NCBI GenBank assembly: GCA_021770615.1
Contig: JAETQR010000016.1
Location: 1-64,000, forward strand
Origin: Lachnospiraceae bacterium
GTDB taxonomy: Bacteria; Bacillota_A; Clostridia; Lachnospirales; Lachnospiraceae
Length of the DNA stretch: 64,000 nucleotides
Direction: 5' to 3'
The notes beneath the pieces are model-generated. The model was given only the letters and a program-made list of their open reading frames with translations. It was not told where the DNA came from and did not search any database. A program made the position numbers and the translations under genes. Positions 16,718 through 24,675 of this stretch are shown here, in pieces; position 1 is the stretch's first letter; every line of letters begins with the position of its first letter.

Positions 16718-18415
16718 ATGGAAGCAATCAGGGAATATCTCAACAATTTATTTATGAGCCTGCCGGAAACGCCGGCGGTTTTGAGGGCAAAGGCAGAGCT
16801 TCTCGAAATGATGGAGGATAAGTATGAGGAACTGATTCGCGAGGGAAAATCAGAAAAAGAGGCAGTTGGAACGGTGCTCTCAGAGTTTGGGAACCTTGAG
16901 GAACTGGCAGAAGAACTGGGAATCGATGAATATCTGAAGAAGAACCAGGGCTCATCTGAAAGTGCGGGACAAAATGGGCACACAGAAAAACAAAATAAAG
17001 GAGCGGGACGGCCGAGGACCGAATGTCATTGGTCGTTTAACGAGGCAAAAGAATATGTGGAGTATTCATGGAAGCATGCGGCCTACATAGCGGTTGGAGT
17101 TATGTTCTGTATCTGGTCTCCTTATCTTGAAAGTGTGCTCTCAAGTGCTGGTGGAAGCGGATATATGCCGGCTTTCGTGGCAAATGCGATTGGAACAAGT
17201 TGTATGTTTCTTCTTATCGCAGTGGCTGTCGGCTTGTTCTGTGCCGCATCTGCCCAGAGGAAACGTTATGGAAATATAGCCAGATACCAGATCGTTACCG
17301 ATGAGAAGGCCGCACATTATCTTACCGCAAGACGGGATAAGGATGAACAGCGCAGGCTGTATTTCAGGATTTTTGGCGTGGCCCTGTGTATACTGAGTGT
17401 TGTCCCTTCCAGTGTCAATTTTTTTGAAAATCCACTGGTTCGTGAAATCGTTGATTCGAGCGTGTTGGCTATCGTAGGTGTCGGTGTGCTTTTACTGATC
17501 CTGTCATGTAGTGTCGGGAATCGTTATGATGAATTGAGGAGAGCTCAGATTGGGGCGGGTACCGGACAAAATGTCCAGAATCCTCAAAGTGTTCCGGTGA
17601 TGGAACATCATAAAAGGGGTATGCCGCTTTCCGTAGTACTTCTTCTTATCTTTCTTGGATTTGTTGTAGTGGGGGGATCGATCGCAGGAGGGATCATTTA
17701 TTCCGTGACTTCTTATGATGGAGAGACCAGCCAGACGAAGGAGCAGTATGATGTACAGGAAGTGGAAAAAGTCCTGGTGGATATGGATATGGGAACGGTA
17801 AATATAGAGATGGGTGAGGTCGATGCGATCCAGTTTGAGTACAGTGGGAATACGAAACAATCGCCGGTTGTGACGAATGAAAACGGGGTGCTGCGTGTGA
17901 AAGAAAAGGGGAGTGGAGGATTTCATTTTAGTCTGTTCCGCTTTTGGCCATGGAATTCCGGGGAGCGCAGCACGACGATCATCATTCCTGCAAACCAGAC
18001 CGGTATCATTTATGAGATTGAGGCAGATGCCGGGAATGTAAACCTTTCTAACGTGCAGGGGAAATCGGTGAAGATTGATGTGGATGCCGGGAATATAGAA
18101 GCATCCGGCTGTGTGTTTGCGGAAAAGAGTACGCTTGAGGCAGACGCCGGAAATATAAATGTCAGTGAAAGCAGTTTTCATTACCTGAATGCAGATGTGG
18201 ACGCCGGGAATCTGGAGTGTCATTTGACCGATCCTGTTTCATGGTATGATCTGGATCTGGATGTGGATCTTGGAAATGTGGAAATCAATGGACAGAAGAT
18301 GGGTGGAACTTATAAAGCACAGCCGGGGGCAGATGCACCGGAAGGCGGTTATCATATCAAGGCTGAGGTGGATCTTGGAAATATTGAGATTACGGGAAAT
18401 GAGTCAGAGGTTTGA
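16718..18415 (+). CDS. HAAS (DUF1700)/DUF4097 membrane protein
   Basis: This 565-residue protein begins with a HAAS-type helical domain (MEAIREYLNNLFMSLPETP, then KSEKEAVGTVLSEFGN) that typically works with PadR regulators. It then has four membrane helices between about residues 115 and 325 and a last one at about 305-330 (VVLLLIFLGFVVVGGSIAGG). The outer part is a DUF4097-like right-handed beta structure with repeated short units such as EADAGNVNLS, VDAGNIEASG, ADAGNINVSE and VDAGNLECHL, spaced about 20 residues. This domain resembles adhesin-like surface proteins such as LiaX. The ATG at 16718 is preceded by GGAGG at 16708-16712. It probably senses or responds to cell-envelope damage. Confidence 0.88.
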   Translation: MEAIREYLNNLFMSLPETPAVLRAKAELLEMMEDKYEELIREGKSEKEAVGTVLSEFGNLEELAEELGIDEYLKKNQGSSESAGQNGHTEKQNKGAGRPRTECHWSFNEAKEYVEYSWKHAAYIAVGVMFCIWSPYLESVLSSAGGSGYMPAFVANAIGTSCMFLLIAVAVGLFCAASAQRKRYGNIARYQIVTDEKAAHYLTARRDKDEQRRLYFRIFGVALCILSVVPSSVNFFENPLVREIVDSSVLAIVGVGVLLLILSCSVGNRYDELRRAQIGAGTGQNVQNPQSVPVMEHHKRGMPLSVVLLLIFLGFVVVGGSIAGGIIYSVTSYDGETSQTKEQYDVQEVEKVLVDMDMGTVNIEMGEVDAIQFEYSGNTKQSPVVTNENGVLRVKEKGSGGFHFSLFRFWPWNSGERSTTIIIPANQTGIIYEIEADAGNVNLSNVQGKSVKIDVDAGNIEASGCVFAEKSTLEADAGNINVSESSFHYLNADVDAGNLECHLTDPVSWYDLDLDVDLGNVEINGQKMGGTYKAQPGADAPEGGYHIKAEVDLGNIEITGNESEV

Positions 18416-18436
18416 GTGAAAAAAGGGGAATGAATC

Positions 18437-19138
18437 ATGAATAAAATAAAAAAGGATAATGTGTTTTGGGGCGTGCTGCTTATACTGGCGGCAGTCTATA
18501 TCATAATTAATAATTTTGGATTTGCGCCGGATGTCAATGTTGTGAAGCTGGTCGTCGCCATACTCTGTGCGGTTATATTTTTTAAGTCTTTATATCGTGT
18601 GGAATTTGGGGGAATGCTCTTCTCCCTTGCGATACTGGCGATTCTTTTCGATGATGAACTTGGTATCACTGCGATCACGCCGTGGCCGGTACTTGTTGCG
18701 GCGCTGCTTGGCAGCATCGGGCTTAGCATGATCTTTGGAAGTCACACGAAGACGCACCGCAAGAGAGGGGATACACACAGCGGTGTTAATGAAAGTAGTG
18801 TGTCGGGAGATCAGATTGTGATCAATGGCATGTTTAATGGTTATAAGAAAAACATTTCTTCCGATCATTTTACCAGGGCCGATGTGAGCTGTAAATTTTG
18901 TGGAATGGAAATTAGTTTTGACGATGTGATGATTCAGGATGGTTCTGCGGTAGTGAATCTGGAACTATATTTTTCGGGCGTGGAATTCTATATCCCGTAT
19001 TCATGGAAGATCGTAAATAATACGGATTGTGTTTTCGGAGGCTTTGATGAGCACCGTGCAGGAAATGGGGAAGAGGGGCCGACGCTTGTTTTTGAGGGGA
19101 ATGTGAGGTTTTCCGGAGTGGATATATACCGGATCTAA
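18437..19138 (+). CDS. LiaF-like membrane protein
   Basis: This 233-residue protein has an N-terminal domain of short membrane helices (GVLLILAAVYIIINNFG, LVVAILCAVIFF, MLFSLAILAILF, WPVLVAALLGSIGLSMIFG) and a cytoplasmic or surface beta-rich C-terminal domain with NGMFNGYKKNISSDHF, VVNLELYFSGVEFYIP and a final VRFSGVDIYRI, which matches the LiaF C-terminal (cell-wall-active antibiotic response) domain. LiaF proteins restrain envelope-stress signalling. It is 21 bases after the HAAS/DUF4097 gene with AAAGGGGAATG as ribosome binding site, so it forms the last gene of the PadR operon. Confidence 0.87.
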   Translation: MNKIKKDNVFWGVLLILAAVYIIINNFGFAPDVNVVKLVVAILCAVIFFKSLYRVEFGGMLFSLAILAILFDDELGITAITPWPVLVAALLGSIGLSMIFGSHTKTHRKRGDTHSGVNESSVSGDQIVINGMFNGYKKNISSDHFTRADVSCKFCGMEISFDDVMIQDGSAVVNLELYFSGVEFYIPYSWKIVNNTDCVFGGFDEHRAGNGEEGPTLVFEGNVRFSGVDIYRI

Positions 19139-19200
19139 GAGCTGGTTTTATTGGTAAGGGCGGAAAGATGTGGAAAATCGGGATAAATCCGAAAAATTCC

Positions 19201-19230
19201 TTGACTTCTGCCCGTTACCTGTGTTATTCT
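19201..19230 (+). promoter_or_regulatory. Promoter upstream of rpmG-secE-nusG
   Basis: TTGACT (19201-19206) and TATTCT (19225-19230) are 18 bases apart. No other promoter-like sequence is evident before rpmG. The leader of about 110 bases contains a GC-rich segment at about 19268-19315 that could fold. Confidence 0.65.
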
Positions 19231-19345
19231 ATTCTAGCGATTGGGTCTTTTTTTTATGCCTAAATTTTACAGCGGCGGTTCCGGCGCTCTGTCACAGCGT
19301 TGCCGGTGTGCTGCAAACTTAATTAACAATCACGGAGGTGACGTA

Positions 19346-19495
19346 ATGCGTACTAAAATTACTTTGGAATGTACAGAATGCAAACAGCGTAACTACAACA
19401 TGACCAAAGACAAGAAAAACCATCCGGACAGAATGGAAACAAAGAAATATTGTAGATTTTGCAGAACACACACATTACACAAGGAGACGAAGTAA
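19346..19495 (+). CDS. rpmG: 50S ribosomal protein L33
   Basis: This 49-residue protein is ribosomal protein L33 of the zinc-binding (C+) type: two Cys pairs are visible in [12 protein letters not shown] and [12 protein letters not shown]. It starts MRTKITLEC, the usual N-terminus, at the ATG at 19346 with GGAGGTG at 19334-19340; a longer in-frame reading to 19241 lacks support. The order rpmG-secE-nusG-rplK-rplA-rplJ-rplL is the standard Firmicute arrangement. Confidence 0.97.
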   Translation: MRTKITLECTECKQRNYNMTKDKKNHPDRMETKKYCRFCRTHTLHKETK

Positions 19496-19528
19496 ATTGT
19501 GTGATGTTAGGGAAAGGATGTGTGTCGA

Positions 19529-19729
19529 ATGAGCGAAGCAGAAAAGACTTCGAAGAAAGACAACTTCTTCAAACATGTCAAAGCAGAGTTTAAAAGATGT
19601 ACATGGCCGAAAAAGGATGAGTTGATCCGCCAGTCTACACTGGTGATCGTCGTTTCAGTTGTTCTTGGCGGGGTGATCGCAGGAATCGACTGGCTGATCC
19701 GTATGGGACTGTCATTTGTCGGACTTTAA
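19529..19729 (+). CDS. secE: Preprotein translocase subunit SecE
   Basis: This 66-residue protein is the short Gram-positive form of SecE, with one membrane helix (TLVIVVSVVLGGVIAGIDWLI) and the conserved upstream amphipathic segment FKHVKAEFKRCTWPKKDEL. It forms part of the SecYEG channel. The ATG at 19529 has GGAAAGGA at 19511-19518; a GTG at 19520 is a possible alternative. It sits between rpmG and nusG as usual. Confidence 0.96.
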   Translation: MSEAEKTSKKDNFFKHVKAEFKRCTWPKKDELIRQSTLVIVVSVVLGGVIAGIDWLIRMGLSFVGL

Positions 19730-19742
19730 TCAGGAGGTTGCT

Positions 19743-20261
19743 ATGACGGAAGAAGCAAAATGGTATGTAGTGCATACTTATTCCGGTTACGAGAATAAGG
19801 TAAAGGTTGATATTGAGAAGACGATCGAAAACCGTAATCTTCAGGATCAGATCTTAGAGGTTATGGTGCCGATGCAGACTGTCGTTGAGGAGAAGAACGG
19901 CGAAAAGAAACAGGTTCAGAAGAAAATGTTTCCGGCATATGTCCTGCTCAATATGATCATGAATGACGAGACGTGGTATGTGGTCCGTAATACCAGAGGT
20001 GTGACAGGGTTTGTGGGACCGGGATCCAAACCGGTACCGCTCACAGCAGAGGAGATCGCCAATATGGGATTCCTTGCACAGGCAGAAGAGGCGCCGTACA
20101 GTATCGGCGATCATGTCGTGGTCACAAAAGGTGTATGGGAAGATACACACGGTGTCGTTCAGGAGGTTCACCCGGCCAAGCAGATGGCGGTCATCGTTAT
20201 CGATATGTTTGGGCGTGGAACACCAGTTGAGATTGATTTCTCAGAGTTAGAAAAGCTATAA
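19743..20261 (+). CDS. nusG: Transcription termination/antitermination protein NusG
   Basis: This 172-residue protein is NusG. The NGN domain starts [16 protein letters not shown], with [27 protein letters not shown] in the middle (quoted in parts), and the C-terminal KOW domain is [19 protein letters not shown]. It binds RNA polymerase and modulates pausing and termination. The ATG at 19743 has AGGAGG at 19732-19737. The in-frame codons back to 19716 overlap secE and are not needed. Confidence 0.97.
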   Translation: MTEEAKWYVVHTYSGYENKVKVDIEKTIENRNLQDQILEVMVPMQTVVEEKNGEKKQVQKKMFPAYVLLNMIMNDETWYVVRNTRGVTGFVGPGSKPVPLTAEEIANMGFLAQAEEAPYSIGDHVVVTKGVWEDTHGVVQEVHPAKQMAVIVIDMFGRGTPVEIDFSELEKL

Positions 20262-20280
20262 AAACAGGAGGAAACTTGAA

Positions 20281-20706
20281 ATGGCTAAGAAAGTTGAAGG
20301 ATATATAAAATTACAGATCCCGGCTGGAAAAGCTACACCGGCACCGCCAGTTGGTCCGGCGCTTGGACAGCATGGAGTAAACATTGTTCAGTTTACAAAG
20401 GAATTTAACGCAAAGACAGCAGGACAGGAAGGAATGATCATTCCGGTCGTTATCACTGTATATGCGGACAGAAGTTTCAGCTTCATCACAAAGACTCCAC
20501 CGGCTGCTGTCCTTCTTAAGAAGGCATGTAAGATCGAGTCGGGTTCCGGTGTGCCAAATAAGCAGAAGGTGGCATCGATTCCGAAAGCGGAGATCCAGAA
20601 GATTGCTGAACTTAAGATGCCAGACTTGAATGCGGGAAGCCTTGAGGCGGCAATGAGTATGATCGCAGGTACTGCGAGAAGTATGGGAATCACAGTAGAA
20701 GAGTAA
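20281..20706 (+). CDS. rplK: 50S ribosomal protein L11
   Basis: The 141-residue protein is L11, with the characteristic proline-rich [20 protein letters not shown] near the N-terminus, [12 protein letters not shown], and the rRNA-binding C-terminal domain ending [12 protein letters not shown]. It binds the GTPase-associated centre of 23S rRNA. The ATG has GGAGGAAACTTGAA upstream. A structured gap of 234 bases separates it from rplA. Confidence 0.98.
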   Translation: MAKKVEGYIKLQIPAGKATPAPPVGPALGQHGVNIVQFTKEFNAKTAGQEGMIIPVVITVYADRSFSFITKTPPAAVLLKKACKIESGSGVPNKQKVASIPKAEIQKIAELKMPDLNAGSLEAAMSMIAGTARSMGITVEE

Positions 20707-20940
20707 AGACTCACATATAAATGGTGAGACAAACCCGGTTTTGCCGGGATAAATGTATCGTAAAATTCAGGTATCGCAAAAAGACTTATGTGATTTGGAC
20801 GTTGTGGGAGACAAAGCGTCCGCAGGACGCTTGACAAGAACAAAACCATGTTCTTGTGAGTAGGGGAACTTGTTCCTGCGGAAGGGGAACCATAGGTTTT
20901 TCCCAGAATTGTTCGCTAATACCACCAGGAGGTTATTATC
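20707..20940 (+). promoter_or_regulatory. Structured leader between rplK and rplA
   Basis: This gap is unusually long for rplK-rplA and contains several hairpins: ACCCGG/CCGGG-type near 20733-20748, AAGCGTCC (20814-20821) with GGACGCTT (20825-20832), CAAGAAC (20835-20841) with GTTCTTG (20850-20856), and GGAAC/GTTCC at 20865-20876. The 16-mer ACTTATGTGATTTGGA at 20784-20799 occurs again in the rplJ leader (21716-21731). It is probably a ribosomal-protein autoregulatory leader, with L1 the natural candidate ligand; this is inference. I see no good promoter in it. Confidence 0.6.
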
Positions 20941-21633
20941 ATGAAAAGAGGTAAGAAATATTTAGAAGCAGCAAAGTTGGTAGACCGGATGGTACAGTAT
21001 GATCCGGAAGAAGCTATTGACCTTGTGAAGAAGACAGCAGTTGCAAAATTCGATGAAACGATAGAAGCACATATCCGTCTCGGTGTAGACGGACGTCATG
21101 CAGACCAGCAGGTACGTGGTGCAGTTGTACTGCCTCACGGAACTGGAAAGACGGTTCGTGTCCTCGTGTTCGCAAAAGGGGATAAGGTAGCAGAGGCAGA
21201 AGCAGCTGGAGCTGACTATGTAGGTGGGGAGGAACTTATCCCAAGAATCCAGAACGAGGGATGGTTTGAGTTTGATGTAGTTGTTGCTACTCCTGATATG
21301 ATGGGTGTCGTTGGTCGTCTCGGACGTGTACTTGGACCAAAAGGCCTGATGCCAAACCCGAAAGCAGGAACTGTTACAATGGATGTTACAAAGGCTGTCA
21401 ATGATATCAAAGCAGGTAAGATCGAGTATCGTCTGGATAAAGCAAATATTATCCATGTTCCGGTTGGAAAAGCTTCCTTCACGGCAGAGCAGCTTAGTGA
21501 TAACTTCAATACACTTATGGATGCGATCATCAAAGCAAAACCATCGAGTGCGAAGGGTCAGTACATGAAGAGTGTAACGATCACGAGTACGATGGGACCT
21601 GGAGTGAAGGTCAATACGACAAAATTTGCTTAA
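20941..21633 (+). CDS. rplA: 50S ribosomal protein L1
   Basis: The 230-residue protein is L1, of normal length. It shows the conserved N-terminal [15 protein letters not shown], the [20 protein letters not shown] (in parts) RNA-binding domain, [20 protein letters not shown] and the C-terminal [21 protein letters not shown]1 forms the mobile stalk at the E site and in many bacteria represses its own operon. CCAGGAGG lies before the ATG. The leader upstream may bind it. Confidence 0.98.
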   Translation: MKRGKKYLEAAKLVDRMVQYDPEEAIDLVKKTAVAKFDETIEAHIRLGVDGRHADQQVRGAVVLPHGTGKTVRVLVFAKGDKVAEAEAAGADYVGGEELIPRIQNEGWFEFDVVVATPDMMGVVGRLGRVLGPKGLMPNPKAGTVTMDVTKAVNDIKAGKIEYRLDKANIIHVPVGKASFTAEQLSDNFNTLMDAIIKAKPSSAKGQYMKSVTITSTMGPGVKVNTTKFA

Positions 21634-21641
21634 TAATTTTC

Positions 21642-21671
21642 TTGACATAAAATATAATATTATGTTATTAT
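21642..21671 (+). promoter_or_regulatory. Promoter of rplJ-rplL
   Basis: TTGACA (21642-21647) and TATTAT (21666-21671) are 18 bases apart, with TGT just before the -10. It lies in the gap after rplA and drives the L10 leader and rplJ-rplL. Confidence 0.82.
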
Positions 21672-21677
21672 AGCATT

Positions 21678-21860
21678 TGTTAATGACTGCCGTAGACAGT
21701 AAGTATGGAAAAATCACTTATGTGATTTGGAAATGTAAGTGCGAAAGCCGCTTACCGAGGAGTAAAAGGATAGAAATTTTCTGCCCTCCTTTTGTTTCGG
21801 CAAAAGGAGGGCTGGTTCCTTTAGGCAGAAATGCAGATAAATTCTATAAGGAGGTAAATG
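21678..21860 (+). promoter_or_regulatory. L10 (rplJ) ribosomal protein leader
   Basis: This leader carries the typical start AATGACTGCCGTAGACAG (21682-21699) seen in Firmicute L10 leaders, the AAATCAC/GTGATTT hairpin at 21713-21728, and a long hairpin formed by AGAAATTTTCTGCCCTCCTTTT-type sequence (21772-21793) with AAAAGGAGGG (21801-21810) and TAGGCAGAAAT (21822-21832). In the family L10 bound to L7/L12 represses translation or transcription through this RNA. The identity rests on position plus the conserved start. Confidence 0.85.
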
Positions 21861-21864
21861 ACCG

Positions 21865-22437
21865 ATGGCTAAAGTTGAGTTAAAGCAGCCAGTTGTCGAC
21901 GAGATCAAAAGTTATGCGGCAGATGCCAAAGCAGCCGTGCTTGTTGATTATCGTGGACTTACCGTTGAGCAGGATACAAAACTTCGTAAACAGCTCAGAG
22001 AAGCGGGTGTCGTATACAAGGTATACAAAAACACAATGCTTGTCCGTGCGTTTGAGGGAACGGATTTTGCACAGCTTGACAAGGATCTGGAAGGCCCTAC
22101 AGCGATTGCTTTTTCAACTGAGGATGAGACTGCTCCGGCAAGGATCCTCAATGATTTTGCAAAGGAGGCTGAGGCACTTCAGTTTAAGAGTGGTGTCGTT
22201 TCCGGCACATACTATGATGAAGCTGGGATTAAGGCACTTGCCAAGATTCCGTCAAGAGACACTCTTATTTCCAAGCTGCTTGGAAGCCTGCAGTCACCTG
22301 TTACAAATCTTGCCCGTGTTCTGAACCAGATCGCGGAAAAAGGCGGAGCGCCTGTCCAGGCAGCAGAAGTAACAGAGGCGGCAGAAGAGGTAGCTGCAGA
22401 GCCGGCACAGGAAGCGGCAGAACCAGCAGCAGAGTAA
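21865..22437 (+). CDS. rplJ: 50S ribosomal protein L10
   Basis: This 190-residue protein is L10, the base of the L7/L12 stalk. Conserved segments are KAAVLVDYRGLTVEQDTKLR and YKVYKNTMLVRAF, then GPTAIAFS and LISKLLGSLQSPVTNLARVL. The C-terminus has an Ala/Glu/Pro-rich extension of about 20 residues (EVAAEPAQEAAEPAAE) beyond the usual end, found in several Clostridia. AAGGAGG precedes the ATG. It follows its own leader and precedes rplL. Confidence 0.98.
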   Translation: MAKVELKQPVVDEIKSYAADAKAAVLVDYRGLTVEQDTKLRKQLREAGVVYKVYKNTMLVRAFEGTDFAQLDKDLEGPTAIAFSTEDETAPARILNDFAKEAEALQFKSGVVSGTYYDEAGIKALAKIPSRDTLISKLLGSLQSPVTNLARVLNQIAEKGGAPVQAAEVTEAAEEVAAEPAQEAAEPAAE

Positions 22438-22480
22438 TCGTAAACAAATAAAATAAAAATCTTAAATGGAGGAATTTAGA

Positions 22481-22849
22481 ATGACTACTCAGGAATTTAT
22501 CGATGCCATCAAAGCGATGAGCGTATTAGAGTTAAATGATTTAGTAAAAGCATGTGAAGAAGAATTTGGTGTTTCTGCAGCAGCAGGTGTTGTCGTTGCA
22601 GCAGCAGGAGATGGTGCGGCAGCAGGCGGCGCTGAGAAGGATGAGTTCGATGTAGAGCTTACCGAAGTTGGACCAAACAAAGTTAAGGTCATCAAGGTAG
22701 TACGTGAGGTAACAGGTCTTGGACTGAAGGAAGCAAAAGAAGTCGTAGACGGTGCTCCTAAGGTTGTTAAGGAAGGCGCTGCCAAAGAAGAGGCTGAGGA
22801 GATTAAGACAAAACTCGAGGCAGAGGGCGCTAAGGTAACACTGAAATAA
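22481..22849 (+). CDS. rplL: 50S ribosomal protein L7/L12
   Basis: This 122-residue protein is L7/L12. The N-terminal dimerisation domain ([20 protein letters not shown]) is followed by an Ala/Gly-rich hinge and the globular C-terminal domain with [20 protein letters not shown] and [11 protein letters not shown]. The ATG at 22481 has GGAGG at 22469-22473; the earlier in-frame ATG at 22466 would be too close. The gene is followed by a terminator. Confidence 0.98.
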   Translation: MTTQEFIDAIKAMSVLELNDLVKACEEEFGVSAAAGVVVAAAGDGAAAGGAEKDEFDVELTEVGPNKVKVIKVVREVTGLGLKEAKEVVDGAPKVVKEGAAKEEAEEIKTKLEAEGAKVTLK

Positions 22850-22896
22850 TTACAGGTCGTAATATCAGGCGTTTGGCCAGAATGTATCGTGAATGG

Positions 22897-22928
22897 AAAG
22901 AGGTATCCCGGAAGGGGTATCTCTTTTT
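22897..22928 (+). terminator. Terminator after rplL
   Basis: AAAGAGGTATCCC pairs with GGGGTATCTCTTT across a GGAA loop and is followed by TTTTGC. It ends the ribosomal protein operon and isolates the next cassette. Confidence 0.9.
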
Positions 22929-22964
22929 GCATTATGGGAAATAGATGACGTTTGGCCGGGATTT

Positions 22965-23039
22965 TGTAATACTGTGTCGAATTTTGTCAAAATATGTCGA
23001 ACGAATGTTCTTGCAAAATTTTCCGATTTTTGTTAATAT
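22965..23039 (+). promoter_or_regulatory. Tandem Spo0A-like boxes and promoter, cassette 1
   Basis: TGTCGAA (22975-22981), TGTCAAA (22985-22991) and TGTCGAA (22995-23001) repeat with an exact 10-bp period, with a weaker TGTAATA at 22965-22971. TGTCGAA is the consensus Spo0A (0A) box, and TGTCGAA-N3-TGTCGAA is the spacing used by tandem Spo0A dimers. A -10-like TAATAT is at 23034-23039, 39 bases after the start of the last box. The last box extends as CGAATGTTC, a pattern shared with the two other cassettes in this window. Confidence 0.75.
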
Positions 23040-23099
23040 AAAGGGTAAGAACGTTAATGGAAACCAGTAAATTGTGTTAATGAGATTGGAGAAGAACAA

Positions 23100-23453
23100 A
23101 TGATGGTAAAAAAGATTAAAAATTTGGTTTGTGCATTAGGAGTAGTTGGCGGGTTGACGGCAGGGGTGTTGTTTTCATCCCATGATGCGGAGGCGGCACC
23201 AGATCACGGGACGACGATATATCTAAATGATATGAAAGGCCCCTATGGTCACTGGGCACGGGGGTATTTTTACACGGAATTCGATCATGTCACAATTGTG
23301 CGCTTGTATAAGAGTGGTGTTAATGGTCCGGTAGCATTTGGAATGAGAGGTGGCTGTTATCGGGTTGAGGCTGATACATTGGCGGATCCATATTTGGGAG
23401 CATCTACTCAGTCCTGGATGTATTCGGCAGGAGTAACATATTCTGTAAAATAG
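23100..23453 (+). CDS. Small secreted protein, cassette 1, unknown
   Basis: I do not recognise the family of this 117-residue protein. It has a clear Sec signal peptide (KKIKNLVCALGVVGGLTAG then VLFSSHDAEA, predicted cut after AEA near residue 34). The mature part of about 84 residues is rich in Tyr, Gly and aromatic residues (YGHWARGYFYTEF, VAFGMRGGCYRVEA) and ends WMYSAGVTYSVK, suggesting a small beta-sheet domain with one Cys. The size, aromatic content and position recall bacteriocin-like secreted proteins such as the lactococcin 972 type, but there is no clear match. The start may be ATG 23100 or 23103 with GGAGAAG upstream. Its stop TAG is part of the AGGAGG of the first lipoprotein gene. 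A similarly organised protein is at 54410. Confidence 0.8.
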   Translation: MMVKKIKNLVCALGVVGGLTAGVLFSSHDAEAAPDHGTTIYLNDMKGPYGHWARGYFYTEFDHVTIVRLYKSGVNGPVAFGMRGGCYRVEADTLADPYLGASTQSWMYSAGVTYSVK

Positions 23454-23463
23454 GAGGTCCTAT

Positions 23464-24633
23464 ATGAGAAGGATAATAGTTCCATTGATGGTCTGCGTAC
23501 TATGCCTGAATTTTTGCGCCTGTGGAACAAACAATGTTTCTTCTGACGAACCAGAAGAGACAGCGCAGGATGAAGAAGAGACTTTTAAGGAAGGAACGAT
23601 ATCGCTTGACGAAAAAAGCGGAAATAAGAGTAGTCTGCCCTTCAAGGTAGCAGACCATTATGAGTGTGTAAAGACAGATACTCCGATCCATGATTCCGGA
23701 CTTACATATAAAGAAGTCGTAGATGATATGATCTATGTCATTATTCAGCAACGTGACCTAGAGAAGAAATGTGATTATTATGAATGCTGTACGTTTGATA
23801 TGCTGGAGGAAAAATGGACAGATATAAAAACATGTGTATGGAGTGAAAAGCTGTCTGAACTTGGTTGGGCGCAGTTGTTTCACCGTGATACGGATGGAAG
23901 TTGGTACTGTGCTTTGTATCCTGATTTGGAAACAGAGGAGAGGGATTGTATTGCCAAATTAGGTGATGATGGAACGGTTAAGAAGATTGTTCTCCCAGAA
24001 GAGGTGTGGGGGGGAGAAAAGGATGCCAGGATCTTGAATTATGAGTTTGTCGGTGACGGAAAGATTATGATTCTGTTACAGAGGCAATCAGAAGATGAAT
24101 TTAAAGGTGTAGAGGTTTACAGAACCTGCTTGATGGATGTAAAGACAAGAGAGTATGAGATTCAGCAGATTTCCAAGGATCTTGTCATCCCGATGGTGGT
24201 CGGAGATGAATTTTTTTGTACGTCTTATACGGAAGAGTCTTGTGGGTTTCTCGTCAGGAAAAAGGACAGTGAACAGCCGGTCAGGGAGTTAAGATGCGAA
24301 TTTTTTCTGACGGGGTCAGACCGGTGTACCCCCTATTTTAAGTTTCCGCAGATTTGTCAGGATGCTGGGGATAATTTATATATTATGTATGACGATGGAA
24401 TTTATGGCGGGTATTATAAGGACAAGAAACTAAAGCCGATTCTGAAGGAAAATATGGCACCGTTTCTGAAACTGAGTGCAGAGGGAAAGGGAATGGCCCC
24501 GATGGTATCTGGTTTTTGCCGGGGGGCGGATACAAAATATGCCGATTTTTATGCACTAATTGCTGAGGGCGATATGATGGGAGAGAAACCAGATTTTGAT
24601 TATGAGCTTGTTCATATCAAAGCGGAGGAATAG
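23464..24633 (+). CDS. Lipoprotein, paralog 1 of 4
   Basis: This 389-residue protein is exported and lipid-anchored: the signal peptide MRRIIVPLMVCVLCLNFCAC ends in a lipobox with the modified Cys in CACGTNN. The rest shows repeated short beta-strand blocks such as VVDDMIYVIIQQRD, FDMLEEKWTDIKTC, LFHRDTDGSWYCALYP, GDGKIMILLQ and MYDDGIYGGYYKDKKLKP, which suggest a beta-propeller fold, and it ends GADTKYADFYALIAEG. The family is not one I can name. It is nearly identical in layout to the next two genes, the result of tandem duplication, and homologous to 54831. GGAGG at 23453-23457 overlaps the stop of the secreted protein gene, so the cassette is one operon. Confidence 0.85.
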   Translation: MRRIIVPLMVCVLCLNFCACGTNNVSSDEPEETAQDEEETFKEGTISLDEKSGNKSSLPFKVADHYECVKTDTPIHDSGLTYKEVVDDMIYVIIQQRDLEKKCDYYECCTFDMLEEKWTDIKTCVWSEKLSELGWAQLFHRDTDGSWYCALYPDLETEERDCIAKLGDDGTVKKIVLPEEVWGGEKDARILNYEFVGDGKIMILLQRQSEDEFKGVEVYRTCLMDVKTREYEIQQISKDLVIPMVVGDEFFCTSYTEESCGFLVRKKDSEQPVRELRCEFFLTGSDRCTPYFKFPQICQDAGDNLYIMYDDGIYGGYYKDKKLKPILKENMAPFLKLSAEGKGMAPMVSGFCRGADTKYADFYALIAEGDMMGEKPDFDYELVHIKAEE

Positions 24634-24675
24634 GTTGTGCCGGGTTTATATACGCCGAAAAATAGGAGGTCTTAT

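Noticed and set aside
17504..18223. Minus-strand open frame of 239 codons opposite the HAAS/DUF4097 gene
   Set aside because: The DUF4097 repeat pattern on the plus strand explains it; no start signal and no recognisable domain.
19521..19527. TGTCGAA before secE, as another 0A box
   Set aside because: It is a single copy inside the ribosome binding region of a constitutive operon with no tandem partner.
20962..21717. Minus-strand open frame of 251 codons opposite rplA
   Set aside because: Antisense to a ribosomal protein gene and crosses into the rplJ leader.
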